This document shows, piece by piece, positions 25,805-33,312 of a DNA stretch of 48,763 nucleotides. The stretch's first letter is position 1. Every line of letters begins with the position of its first letter. Origin of the DNA: an uncultured Methanomicrobiales archaeon (GTDB lineage Archaea; Halobacteriota; Methanomicrobia; Methanomicrobiales; Methanospirillaceae); NCBI GenBank assembly GCA_949320185.1, contig CASGHK010000036.1, forward strand, positions 1 to 48,763, read 5' to 3'. Under the pieces are notes generated by a model. It ran no database searches, was not told the origin of the DNA, and saw only the letters and a program-made list of their open reading frames with translations. Position numbers and translations under genes: made by a program.

Positions 25805-26304
25805 AGCAGCACACGCTCTCCGTCCTGGTCGAGAACCGGGCGGGAGTGCTCTCCAGGGTCACGGGGCTCTTCAGTCGCCGTGGCTTCAACATCGAGTCCC
25901 TCGCGGTGGGCACCTGTGAGGAGGAGGGGACGAGCCGGATCACGATCGTGGTCTTTGGTGACGACCGGGAGGTCGAGCAGGTGATCAAGCAGCTCAACAA
26001 GCTGATCGACGTGATCAAGGTCTCCGACCTCACCGAGCGGGCACGGGTCGAACGCGAGCTCGCCCTGATCAAGGTCTCGGCGGACCCCGGTGGTACCCGC
26101 GCCGAGGTGATGCAGATCGCGACCATCTTCCGGTCGCAGGTCATCGACGTCGGCTCGAAGACGGTGACCCTCGAGGTGACCGGCGACTCCGACAAGATCG
26201 ATGCGCTCCAGCGCCTCCTTGTCCCGTATGGGATCCGCGAACTCTATCGCACGGGTAGGATCGCGGTCCTTCGAGGTCAGAAGACCGTGAAGAGCGAGAA
26301 ATAA
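25801..26304 (+). CDS. ilvN: acetolactate synthase, small (regulatory) subunit
   Basis: A 167-residue regulatory subunit. The N-terminal ACT domain reads HTLSVLVENRAGVLSRVTGL then FSRRGFNIESLAVG, followed by TSRITIVVFGD, QVIKQLNKLIDVIKV, and a C-terminal domain (ERELALIKV...VTLEVTGDSDKIDAL...GIRELYRTGRIAV). It binds IlvB and in known systems mediates valine feedback. It ends the cimA-ilvB-ilvN operon; a T-run (CTCTTTTTTCCCC) follows the stop. The ketol-acid reductoisomerase gene that often follows is not here. Confidence 0.95.
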   Translation: MKQHTLSVLVENRAGVLSRVTGLFSRRGFNIESLAVGTCEEEGTSRITIVVFGDDREVEQVIKQLNKLIDVIKVSDLTERARVERELALIKVSADPGGTRAEVMQIATIFRSQVIDVGSKTVTLEVTGDSDKIDALQRLLVPYGIRELYRTGRIAVLRGQKTVKSEK

Positions 26305-26305
26305 C

Positions 26306-26322
26306 CTCTTTTTTCCCCTTTC
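26306..26322 (+). terminator. T-rich terminator after ilvN
   Basis: CTCTTTTTTCCCCTTTC directly follows the ilvN stop. This pyrimidine/T run is typical of archaeal transcription ends. Confidence 0.5.
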
Positions 26323-26385
26323 GAGGCCGCGAGGACGAACCAAAGGGATAAGTCCGCTCCACGCGAACGCCTCGGGGAGTTGCCA

Positions 26386-27750
26386 ATGGAGATCCGGATC
26401 CAGAAGATCATCGAGGCCCTCTTCTGCCTCGAGGACCTGCGCGAGGTCTACCGTCAGGCCCTGCCGACGGGCCTCTCGGAGGAGGAGGAAGCGGCGTTCC
26501 AGGCGAAGCTCGCCGAGCTCGAGGAGACCGTCGCTGATATCAGGAACCGAACGGGCCATACCAGGGTGACACGGATCGCCGGCTCGATCGAGCTCCGGAC
26601 GCGCGAGGAGCAGTCGATTAACATTCAGCCGATCCAGGCCGGCGGCCGGCTGACGTCCGAGGCGAGAAAGGCGCTCGCCGTCTACGGCGATGGCTACTCG
26701 GTCTGCGATGCCTGCCGCGCGCCGTTCCGTCTTGACAAGATCACGAAGCCTCCGTCGGCCCAGTTCCACGAGGACCTGGCCCGGTTTCTGAACATGGACC
26801 AGGCCCGGGTGGTCCCCGGTGCGCGGCGGGGCTTCCAGGCGGTCACCTCGGCGCTCGTCGAGAAGGGTGACACGGTCATCCTCTCCTCGCTCGGCCATTA
26901 TACCGAGTACATCGCGGTCGAGCAGGCGGGGGGGACCGTCCGCGAGATCCCTGCGGACGAACGGGCGATCGTGACGGCCGATGCCGCAGCAGAACGGCTC
27001 GAGGCGTGCGTCCGAGAGACGGGGCGCCCGCCTGCCCTGGTGATGTGCGACCACTTCGACTACCAGAATGCGAACGAGCATGATGTCCGGGGGATCGCGA
27101 AGGTGGCCCATCAGTACGATGTGCCGTTCCTGTACAACGGGGCGTACACGGTCGGCGTGATGCCGGTCGACGGGAAGGCGATCGGTGCGGACTTCGTGGT
27201 CGGATCGGGGCACAAGTCGATGGCAGCGCCCGCACCCTCTGGGGTGCTCGCCACCACCGACGAGTTTGCTGACCGGGTCTTTCAGACCACGCGGATGGAG
27301 GGGGATCTCACGGGGCGCCGGTTCGGGGTGAAAGAGGTCCAGATGCTCGGCTGTACTTTGATGGGAGGGAACCTGGTTGCGATGATCGCCTCGTTCCCGG
27401 CCGTCCAGGAGCGGGTCACCCGGTGGGACGAGGAGGTGAAGAAGTCGAACTACTTCATCGATCGCCTCCTTGCGATTGAGGGGTCCGCCTGCGTCTCGGA
27501 GTACCCGCGCAAGCACGTCCTCTCCAAGGTCGACACCACCGGCTCGTTCGACCGGGTTGCGAAGACCCACAAGCGCAAGGGGTACTTCCTCTCCGACGAG
27601 ATGTCGAAGCGGGGGATCGTCGGCCAGTTCGCTGGCGCCACGCGCCACTGGAAGCTCTCGACCTACGGCCTCTCCTGGCGCCGTGTTGAGTACCTCGCCG
27701 ATGCCCTCGATGAGATCGCGGAGAAGTACGACCTTGTGGTCAGGCAGTGA
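26386..27750 (+). CDS. pscS: O-phosphoseryl-tRNA:Cys-tRNA synthase with N-terminal extension
   Basis: A 454-residue PLP enzyme that converts Sep-tRNA(Cys) to Cys-tRNA(Cys), the methanogen route to cysteine. Diagnostic parts: YSVCDACRAPF (C107, C110) and MLGCTLMGGN (third conserved Cys), which carry persulfide or Fe-S sulfur; GARRGFQAV; DHFDYQNANEHD; GSGHKSMAAPAPSG with the PLP Lys. Compared with the ~380-residue M. maripaludis enzyme there is an extra N-terminal ~45 residues (MEIRIQKIIEALFCLEDLRE...). In some methanogens such an extension corresponds to the SepCysE factor that joins SepRS and SepCysS; that identity is from memory and inferred. GGGGAG precedes the ATG at 26386 by about six bases; a TTG two codons earlier is less likely. 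ThiI follows by one base. Confidence 0.93.
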   Translation: MEIRIQKIIEALFCLEDLREVYRQALPTGLSEEEEAAFQAKLAELEETVADIRNRTGHTRVTRIAGSIELRTREEQSINIQPIQAGGRLTSEARKALAVYGDGYSVCDACRAPFRLDKITKPPSAQFHEDLARFLNMDQARVVPGARRGFQAVTSALVEKGDTVILSSLGHYTEYIAVEQAGGTVREIPADERAIVTADAAAERLEACVRETGRPPALVMCDHFDYQNANEHDVRGIAKVAHQYDVPFLYNGAYTVGVMPVDGKAIGADFVVGSGHKSMAAPAPSGVLATTDEFADRVFQTTRMEGDLTGRRFGVKEVQMLGCTLMGGNLVAMIASFPAVQERVTRWDEEVKKSNYFIDRLLAIEGSACVSEYPRKHVLSKVDTTGSFDRVAKTHKRKGYFLSDEMSKRGIVGQFAGATRHWKLSTYGLSWRRVEYLADALDEIAEKYDLVVRQ

Positions 27751-27751
27751 G

Positions 27752-28855
27752 ATGGAGACGCTCTGGCTGGTCCGGTATGCCGAGATCTTCCTGAAGTCCG
27801 ACCCGGTACGACGGCACTGGGAGCAGGTCCTCGCCCAGTCGATCCGGGACCGGATGCCCGGCGTCGCCGTCCGGGTCGAGCGCGGCCGGCTCTGGCTCAC
27901 CGGCCCAGTCGACCCCGAGCGGCTCCAGACGGTCTTCGGGGTGGCCTCCTTCTCTGAGGTAGTCCCCTGCCGGCTCGATGAGCTTGAGCAGGGCGTCCTC
28001 GCGTACGTCGTCGAGCACGGGATCGGCCGGGCGTCGAGTTTCGCCGTGCGGGTCAAACGCTCAGGCCAGCACGACTTCCGCTCCCCCGAGAAGGCGGCGG
28101 CGCTCGGCGGTGTCGTACTCGAGGCCTATCCTCACCTCTCGGTCGACCTTCGCGACCCAGCATTCGAGCTGCACGTGGAGATCCGCGACGACCGGTGCTA
28201 CCTTTACCACGGGGTGATCCCCGGTCCCGGCGGCCTCCCCATGGGGGTGGAGGGAACGCTCGTCGCCCTCCTCTCGGGTGGGATCGATTCGCCCGTCGCC
28301 GCGTACCTGATGATGAAGCGGGGGTGCCGGATCGTCCCGCTCTATGTCGGGCTCGAGCCCTACCTGGATGAGGACTCCCTCTTTCGCACCCGGGAGGTCC
28401 TCAACGTCCTTCGCAGGTACGACCCGGAGCTCGAACTACGGGTCCGCACCGACGGGTACCTCGCCCGGGCGAAGGGGCTGATGCGCCAGAGCGACCAGCG
28501 CCTCACCTGCGTGGTCTGCAAGCGGCGGATGTACCGTCTCGCCGAGGAACTCGCCGAGGAGGTCGGTGCGCTCGGGATCGTTACGGGAGAGTCGCTCGGC
28601 CAGGTCGCTTCGCAGACCCTTGACAATCTGCTCGTCCTGGACGAAGCCGCTCGTCTCCCGGTGTACCGACCTCTGATCGGGCTTGACAAGGACGAGATCA
28701 TCCGGATCGCCCGACGTATCGGGACATTTCGGCCATCGACCACCCCCGGGGCCGGGTGCGGCGCGGTGCCGCGGGTGGCGGCGACGAAGGCGGGGCTCAA
28801 CGAGGTGAAGGCCCTCGAGGCCCGTGTCGATGCTCTGACAGAGCGGGGCGAGTGA
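27752..28855 (+). CDS. thiI: tRNA 4-thiouridine synthase, Fe-S type without rhodanese domain
   Basis: A 367-residue protein: N-terminal ferredoxin-like/THUMP region (~1-165) and a PP-loop ATP pyrophosphatase (LLSGGIDSP, 174-181). It lacks the rhodanese domain of E. coli ThiI and instead has TCVVCKR (C253, C256) plus C336 in TPGAGCGAVP. In M. maripaludis ThiI equivalent cysteines bind an Fe-S cluster used for sulfur transfer from sulfide. It modifies U8 of tRNA. The ATG begins one base after the SepCysS stop, so two tRNA sulfur enzymes are coupled. Start and family are secure; a role in thiazole synthesis is unlikely without the rhodanese domain. Confidence 0.93.
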   Translation: METLWLVRYAEIFLKSDPVRRHWEQVLAQSIRDRMPGVAVRVERGRLWLTGPVDPERLQTVFGVASFSEVVPCRLDELEQGVLAYVVEHGIGRASSFAVRVKRSGQHDFRSPEKAAALGGVVLEAYPHLSVDLRDPAFELHVEIRDDRCYLYHGVIPGPGGLPMGVEGTLVALLSGGIDSPVAAYLMMKRGCRIVPLYVGLEPYLDEDSLFRTREVLNVLRRYDPELELRVRTDGYLARAKGLMRQSDQRLTCVVCKRRMYRLAEELAEEVGALGIVTGESLGQVASQTLDNLLVLDEAARLPVYRPLIGLDKDEIIRIARRIGTFRPSTTPGAGCGAVPRVAATKAGLNEVKALEARVDALTERGE

Positions 28856-28924
28856 GTATCACTCGGCCAGGTTAGGGAAAAAGAGTTCACGGATTGACTG
28901 GATGGGAGGACGAGAATTGCCGGG

Positions 28925-29722
28925 TCAGGCCACTGGCACGTCCTCGGGAGCGGGCGGGAGGACGATCTCGAAGCGGCAGATGCCGCTGCCCATCGCGTAG
29001 CAGGCGGTCTCGACCACCTGCGCCTCACCCTCACAGTGCGCGGAGAAGATCGCCGCGAGGACTCCGCAGTCGAAGGCACAGGCCGGTCGGCCCAGGTACG
29101 GGAGGTCAACGCACTCGAAGCAGTCGTGCACCTCGATGGTGAGTGGGGCCATCGAGGCAACAGAGAGCCTTCCGAGGGCGTGGTGCTCCCAGAAGCGGCT
29201 CAGGGCCTCGACCAGCTCCTCGAGGGACAATCCGTCGAAGGCATTGGCGAGCCGGCGTCCGAGGTGCGTGCCGGCGGCGGACAGGATCGGGTCGATGTTC
29301 ACGCCGTCGGCGAGGAGGGTCACCCGTATCGAGCGGAACATCGCCCGGTAAAAGGCCGACAGGTCGCCCGAGAGCGGGTCGTAGTCGGCCATGAGGCGAC
29401 CGATGTCCGCTTCGAGCCGCTCGGCGTCGGAGAGCTGCCCGAGGAACTCGGAGTCGATAAAGAAGTACTTGCGCCGTCCATCGTCGGGGTCGGTGCGCGC
29501 CCCGAGCACCCCGTCGGCGACGAGATCGCGCAGGTGGACTGAGATCGTGGACTTCGCCCTCTCCGTCTGCGAGACGATCTCTTCGAATGAGAGCTCGCCA
29601 TCGCCGAGCAGGCTCAGGATACGTGCACGTGTCGGGCTGTCCACCACTCTCAGACCCTGCGCCGTCCGAAAGAGCCCGAGTCCAGTCTTCCCGGACTCTC
29701 CCTCAAGCCTATCCGTGATCAT
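28925..29722 (-). CDS. ArsR-type transcription regulator with C-terminal V4R domain
   Basis: A 265-residue regulator. Residues ~20-85 are a winged helix-turn-helix (LRVVDSPTRARILSLLGDGE, FEEIVSQTERAKSTISVHLR, DPDDGRRKYFFI wing). Residues ~115-260 are a V4R domain ending HDCFECVDLPYLGRPACAFD, CGVLAAIFSAHCEGEA, ETACYAMGSGICRFEI; its cysteines could bind metal, Fe-S, or a small hydrophobic ligand. Methanogens have related HTH-V4R regulators, some linked to redox sensing (MsvR). The ATG at 29722 or a GTG at 29731 starts it. A TATA box (29753-29760) would put transcription start at about 29730, so the RNA is leaderless or nearly so. Two perfect palindromes overlap this promoter, suggesting self-regulation. 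A T-run (CTCTTTTTCCC) follows the stop. Confidence 0.88.
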   Translation of the reverse strand: MITDRLEGESGKTGLGLFRTAQGLRVVDSPTRARILSLLGDGELSFEEIVSQTERAKSTISVHLRDLVADGVLGARTDPDDGRRKYFFIDSEFLGQLSDAERLEADIGRLMADYDPLSGDLSAFYRAMFRSIRVTLLADGVNIDPILSAAGTHLGRRLANAFDGLSLEELVEALSRFWEHHALGRLSVASMAPLTIEVHDCFECVDLPYLGRPACAFDCGVLAAIFSAHCEGEAQVVETACYAMGSGICRFEIVLPPAPEDVPVA

Positions 29723-29732
29723 GTGAATCACA
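29722..29732. promoter_or_regulatory. operator-like palindrome 1 at the V4R regulator start
   Basis: TGTGAATCACA is a perfect 11-base palindrome around a single central base. It lies at the predicted transcription start and overlaps the start codon region. Confidence 0.5.
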
Positions 29733-29739
29733 TAAAGCT

Positions 29740-29752
29740 TGGTCCGGGACCA
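29740..29752. promoter_or_regulatory. operator-like palindrome 2 next to the TATA box
   Basis: TGGTCCGGGACCA is a perfect 13-base palindrome around one central base. It abuts the TATA box (CATATAAG, minus strand, 29753-29760), so a bound protein would block the polymerase site. Confidence 0.55.
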
Positions 29753-29760
29753 CTTATATG
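29753..29760 (-). promoter_or_regulatory. TATA box of the V4R regulator
   Basis: The minus strand reads CATATAAG, centred about 26 bases before the GTG at 29731 and 35 before the ATG at 29722. Confidence 0.5.
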
Positions 29761-29837
29761 TTCGTCTTCATACTAATGGTCTACCGGTCCTGTGCCCGGT
29801 CCGGGAGACGGCTCTATTTTGGCCGGGAGAAGAGGTG

Positions 29838-31928
29838 TTACCAGGGGGAGACCGTCCGAACGATCTCACCGCCCCGGAAGATCTTGATCAGGCCGCCCGA
29901 CTGGGAGACCACGATCCCGATCGCGTGGGTCACGAGCGTGATCCCGGCGACGGAGGCGTGACGCGAGCCCAGTCCCGGGGGTATCTGGACCGCACTCGTG
30001 TCGACCGTGATATACCGCCCGGCCGCCTCGACCAGGCCATCGCCTGCGATCACGAATGCGCCATCAAGCTGGGCGAACTCCTTGATGTTCTCCGCCAGCT
30101 CTTCGTTGGTTATCCGCCGCTCCTCCATGGTATGCCCCTTGAAGGGGTTCAGGATGAACTGGGTCGAGTAGGCAAGGACGCCGTCGAGGTCTCCCACGAG
30201 GAAAGCGGTCCCGACCGGCTTGCCCTCCCGCCCTTCGCGTGCGATCTCGAGTGCGACCCGAAGAACCGCGTCGAAGACGGCCGGCTCCACGTCGGTCCCG
30301 GACAGCAGTGCTCCTCCTTCGAACGGTGTCTGATCGAGATCGTCGCTCGCAGGGCCGGTCGACAGTATCGGTGTTCCGGGGACGAAGGCGCTGATCGGGG
30401 CCGGCATCTCCGGTTCTGCCGGATCGCCGGCACCCAGGGCGGGCCCGTCGATGATTGGACGGGCGATCTCCTTCCAGATCTCCGCCTTTTCGAGGTAGGC
30501 ATCCCGGAACCGGGGCACCGTCTCGGCCTGGATCACCAGGAGCCTCGCAGCGTCGAGGGCGTGCCGCTTCGCCTCGGGCAGGTCCCCTCGCTCTTTTGCT
30601 TCGTGGTACGCGGCTGCAGCCTTCTCGATCGCGTCCGTGGTCGGGATCTCCGGAGCATCACTCTCCCGGCTCCTGGCGTAGAAGATTCCTCCCGCGATCA
30701 GGCCGACCATCAGGAGCAGGATCAGGGGCAGGATGTTGATGCCGAAGAGTCGGACCGAGGGGAACTGCCACCCGGTCCCGTTCGGCACCGGAGCTCCTGT
30801 GGTCACGTAGGTACCGGGCACCTGGATAATGCTGACGTCGAATGTGGTGGTCGCCGTCTGGCCGTCGCTCTGGAAGACGGTGACCGTGATCGTGTAACTG
30901 CCCGCTGCCAGGTAGGTGTGAGTCGCCGGTATGTCGTTCGACCGTATTCGCGTCTGGTCTCCCCAGTCCCACTCGATCGCGTCCACCGCGACCCCGGGTC
31001 CACCCGGGAGCACTGAACCACCGATTACGACCGTCTGGTTCTCCACCGAGGGCTGGGAGAGCCCGATGATCGGCGGTCCCGCCGGGAGGACCGTGGTGAG
31101 GGGGACCGTTGTCGCTGCGCTGGTCGTCCGCGCCGTTGTCGGCGAGGTCGTCTGCGCGGTCGTACTCGTGATCGGGTTCGTCACGGTCACCGCGGTGGTC
31201 CTCTCGGTGGACCGGCCGTCGCTCTGGGTGGCCCTCACCATTACGATGTACGTCCCGCTCGCCGAGTAGGTGTGGGTGTTCGGGAACGCGTGCACCTCGT
31301 GGAACCCGTCGCCCCAATCCCAGTAGACCTCCAGGATCGACTGCCCGGGTACACCGACAAGAGCGCCTCCACCGATCCGCACGGACAGACCGCTCGTCTC
31401 GGGCGGCGTCAGGGAGACGACTGGGGGGAGCGAGACGGGGGACGTCGTCTGGGCTGTCGTCGGGGGCACCGTCGTCAGCGTGGGGGTCTTCGGAGGCTGT
31501 GTGGGTGTCGGGGGCACCGTCGTCGGTGTGGGTGTCGGGGGCACCGTCGTCGGTGTGGGTGTCGGGGGTAGCGTCGTCGGCGTGGGTACCTCGGTGGTGG
31601 GCGTGGGTGTCGGGGGCACCGTCGTCGGTGTGGGTGTCGGGGGTAGTGTCGTCGGTGTGGGTGCCTCGGTGGTGGGGGTGGGTGTCGAAGGTACTGGTGT
31701 AGGTGTGTTGGGGGGCGTTGTCTGTATCGTCGTGACCGTATCCGTGGGCAGGGGAGGCGGTACAGTCGGCTGCTCGGTGGCACCATCGAGGCCGAACGGG
31801 ACAAACCCGGTGGCGGTACCGGTGCCGACGAAAAGGATCGCCAGCAGGACCCAGCAGATCGTGATTATGCTCCAAGGGACCGATTTCGTGGGTGTTAACG
31901 GCCGCAAGGGAGAGCGTGTTCGCCCCAT
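29838..31928 (-). CDS. membrane PKD-domain receptor fused to a diadenylate cyclase (c-di-AMP synthase)
   Basis: A 696-residue transmembrane protein. An N-terminal anchor helix (~19-40) is followed by a long outer Thr/Pro stalk (~51-165, TPTPTT.PP repeats), PKD domain 1 (~165-251; VYWDWGDG, HTYSASGTYIV), a second Thr/Ser linker, PKD domain 2 (~284-370; IEWDWGD, HTYLAAGSYTITV), a membrane helix (~395-417), a cytoplasmic helical segment (~430-495) and a DisA_N/DAC domain (~550-696). The DAC motifs are present: DGA at 622-624 and GSRHASVAG at 654-662, then IVVSQSGG. DAC domains join two ATP into c-di-AMP, usually as oligomers. A surface signal or glycan contact controlling c-di-AMP is the natural inference. 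A TATA box (31961-31968) lies ~35 bases before the ATG. Archaeal DacZ is normally soluble; this receptor layout is unusual. Confidence 0.9.
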   Translation of the reverse strand: MGRTRSPLRPLTPTKSVPWSIITICWVLLAILFVGTGTATGFVPFGLDGATEQPTVPPPLPTDTVTTIQTTPPNTPTPVPSTPTPTTEAPTPTTLPPTPTPTTVPPTPTPTTEVPTPTTLPPTPTPTTVPPTPTPTTVPPTPTQPPKTPTLTTVPPTTAQTTSPVSLPPVVSLTPPETSGLSVRIGGGALVGVPGQSILEVYWDWGDGFHEVHAFPNTHTYSASGTYIVMVRATQSDGRSTERTTAVTVTNPITSTTAQTTSPTTARTTSAATTVPLTTVLPAGPPIIGLSQPSVENQTVVIGGSVLPGGPGVAVDAIEWDWGDQTRIRSNDIPATHTYLAAGSYTITVTVFQSDGQTATTTFDVSIIQVPGTYVTTGAPVPNGTGWQFPSVRLFGINILPLILLLMVGLIAGGIFYARSRESDAPEIPTTDAIEKAAAAYHEAKERGDLPEAKRHALDAARLLVIQAETVPRFRDAYLEKAEIWKEIARPIIDGPALGAGDPAEPEMPAPISAFVPGTPILSTGPASDDLDQTPFEGGALLSGTDVEPAVFDAVLRVALEIAREGREGKPVGTAFLVGDLDGVLAYSTQFILNPFKGHTMEERRITNEELAENIKEFAQLDGAFVIAGDGLVEAAGRYITVDTSAVQIPPGLGSRHASVAGITLVTHAIGIVVSQSGGLIKIFRGGEIVRTVSPW
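31496..31700. repeat. tandem repeats coding for the Thr/Pro stalk
   Basis: Near-identical units of about 36 bases (GGTGTGGGTGTCGGGGGCA-type on the plus strand) recur within the cyclase gene and encode TPTPTT(V/E)PP. Such arrays can change length by slippage or recombination without shifting frame. Confidence 0.8.
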
Positions 31929-31960
31929 GAATCTCGATTACCTGTTTGACGATGAAGGAT

Positions 31961-31968
31961 TATAAAAA
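31961..31968 (-). promoter_or_regulatory. TATA box of the PKD-cyclase gene
   Basis: The minus strand reads CTTTTTATAATCC, predicting a leader of only about ten bases before the ATG at 31928. Confidence 0.5.
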
Positions 31969-32056
31969 GATCAGATGCTGATCGGATGGCCTGGTTGGCG
32001 GCGTCGTTGCGTCTTCATTCGGCTGGAGACAACCTTTTCCGGCCCCGGCTCCTGGC

Positions 32057-32776
32057 TTACAGGATGTAGAGGGGGCCCGCCTCCCGAAGCGCACGCCTGC
32101 GATCCTGGAAGTCGGGGAGATGCTCGCCGACCGTGCGCCAGAATGCCGGGGAGTGGTCGGGGTGCAGGAGGTGGCTGAGCTCGTGCACTACGACGTACTC
32201 CACCTGGAGCTGTGGCGCCATTGCCAGTCGGAGGTTGAAGTTGAGCCTTCCCGTCCGGCTGCAGCTCCCCCAGCGGCGCCTGAGAAGCTTGACCCTGAAG
32301 GGTGGGATTGCGCAATCGAATCCGGGTGCGTGAACGGCGAGCAGTCCTCCAATCGTCTCGAGCGCTCTCTCCCGGTAGAACGCAATCAATAGCGCACGCG
32401 CCTCTTCTGTCGTGGAATTCCGGGGGAGGACCACGCAGAGGGTTCCATCGTCTGCACGGACCGTCGCCGGCTCACCCGTCTCGATCACGAGGAGGTGCTC
32501 CTCTCCCCCAAGCAGGAACGCTTCACCTGCAGCGTAACGCCGCTCCCGGACCGCCTCCAGACGCTCGCGAAAGCGGAGAATGGTCCTCTCGATCCACGGG
32601 GCCGACTCCTTGACGAGCCCCTCGATCACCTCCTGCGGGGTGCCGATCGGGGCGACCACCTCCACACGGAGGTCATGGTGAACGACCACCGCCGGAACCC
32701 GGCGTCGGCGGCTGAACCGGACCTGGACGGGACTGTGAGTCGTGGGTGTCGCGAGACGGTCCCGGATGGAACTCAT
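32057..32776 (-). CDS. YgjP-like (DUF45/M48-type) metallopeptidase
   Basis: A 239-residue soluble protein of the YgjP-like/DUF45 family. N-terminal beta-rich part (VQVRFSRRRRVPAVVVHHDL, EVVAPIGTPQEVIEGLVKE, W-containing helix), then the family core KLLRRRWGSCSRTGRLNFNL, LAMAP and EYVVVHELSHLLHPDHSPAFW with the zinc motif HELSH and a third ligand His in the following HPDHS. Members are predicted zinc peptidases, often near restriction or repair genes; substrates are unknown. I chose the ATG at 32776 because a TATA-like element (32801-32806) lies 27 bases upstream, giving a leaderless RNA; the longer frame to 32866 would run into the divergent gene. Confidence 0.88.
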   Translation of the reverse strand: MSSIRDRLATPTTHSPVQVRFSRRRRVPAVVVHHDLRVEVVAPIGTPQEVIEGLVKESAPWIERTILRFRERLEAVRERRYAAGEAFLLGGEEHLLVIETGEPATVRADDGTLCVVLPRNSTTEEARALLIAFYRERALETIGGLLAVHAPGFDCAIPPFRVKLLRRRWGSCSRTGRLNFNLRLAMAPQLQVEYVVVHELSHLLHPDHSPAFWRTVGEHLPDFQDRRRALREAGPLYIL

Positions 32777-32800
32777 CCGGAGGAACTCGGTGCCCGTCGG

Positions 32801-32806
32801 TTTATA
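32801..32806. promoter_or_regulatory. shared TATA element of two divergent leaderless genes
   Basis: TTTATA (plus) within GTTTATAC/GTATAAAC is centred about 26 bases before the plus-strand ATG (32829) and about 28 bases before the minus-strand ATG (32776). No other A/T element lies between them. Confidence 0.5.
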
Positions 32807-32828
32807 CGTTCTGGATCCCATTCTCATT

Positions 32829-33269
32829 ATGGACTCGGACCCCGATCGTTCGAACCCGCTGGTCAACTATCTCAACCAGTTTGAACGGGCTGTCTATACG
32901 GTCCTCCTCCTTCTCCTTGCCGTGGTGATTGGGTTCTCGCTGGTCTCTCTGGTCGTCGTCACGATAGAGCGACTTCTCTCTCCACCCATCTACCTGCTGG
33001 AGAACCACGAGATCCTCGACCTCTTCGGGATGTTCCTGCTCGTCCTGATCGGGATCGAGTTTCTCGAGTCGATCAAGGCCTACCTGAAGGAGAACGTGAT
33101 CCACTTCGAGCTGATCATCGCGATCGCAATCACCGCGATCGCCCGAAAGGTGATCCTGGTGGAACTCGAGAGTCCCGGTGACTTCGAGGTGATCGGACTC
33201 GGCATCGTCGTCCTCTCGCTCTCCGCGGGCTACTATCTGCTCCGGAGGGGCGGCATCACGGTTCATTGA
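32829..33269 (+). CDS. PsiE-like four-helix membrane protein
   Basis: A 146-residue membrane protein with four hydrophobic segments: AVYTVLLLLLAVVIGFSLVS, LFGMFLLVLIGIEFLES, HFELIIAIAITAIARKVIL and VIGLGIVVLSLSAGYYLL. The spacing and the E-S-I-K-A-Y and ITAIARKVI parts match the PsiE (phosphate-starvation-inducible) family, whose function is unknown. The ATG at 32829 fits a leaderless start 26 bases from the shared TATA element; upstream in-frame codons belong to the neighbour's promoter. The gene stands alone, followed by the promoter of the secreted protein at 33313. Confidence 0.85.
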   Translation: MDSDPDRSNPLVNYLNQFERAVYTVLLLLLAVVIGFSLVSLVVVTIERLLSPPIYLLENHEILDLFGMFLLVLIGIEFLESIKAYLKENVIHFELIIAIAITAIARKVILVELESPGDFEVIGLGIVVLSLSAGYYLLRRGGITVH

Positions 33270-33284
33270 CACGACTAATACTTC

Positions 33285-33291
33285 CATATAC
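33285..33291 (+). promoter_or_regulatory. TATA box of the dockerin-tailed pair
   Basis: CCATATACC is centred about 25 bases before the ATG at 33313, which fits a leaderless transcript covering both secreted genes. Confidence 0.45.
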
Positions 33292-33312
33292 CCTTCCAGC
33301 CCAGAAATTCAC

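Noticed and set aside
25582-28056. 824-codon open frame on the minus strand opposite ilvN, SepCysS and thiI
   Set aside because: It spans several real genes and their spacers; composition is that of an antisense frame.
31480-31710. possible CRISPR-like array
   Set aside because: The repeats are contiguous without unique spacers and encode the Thr/Pro stalk of the cyclase protein.
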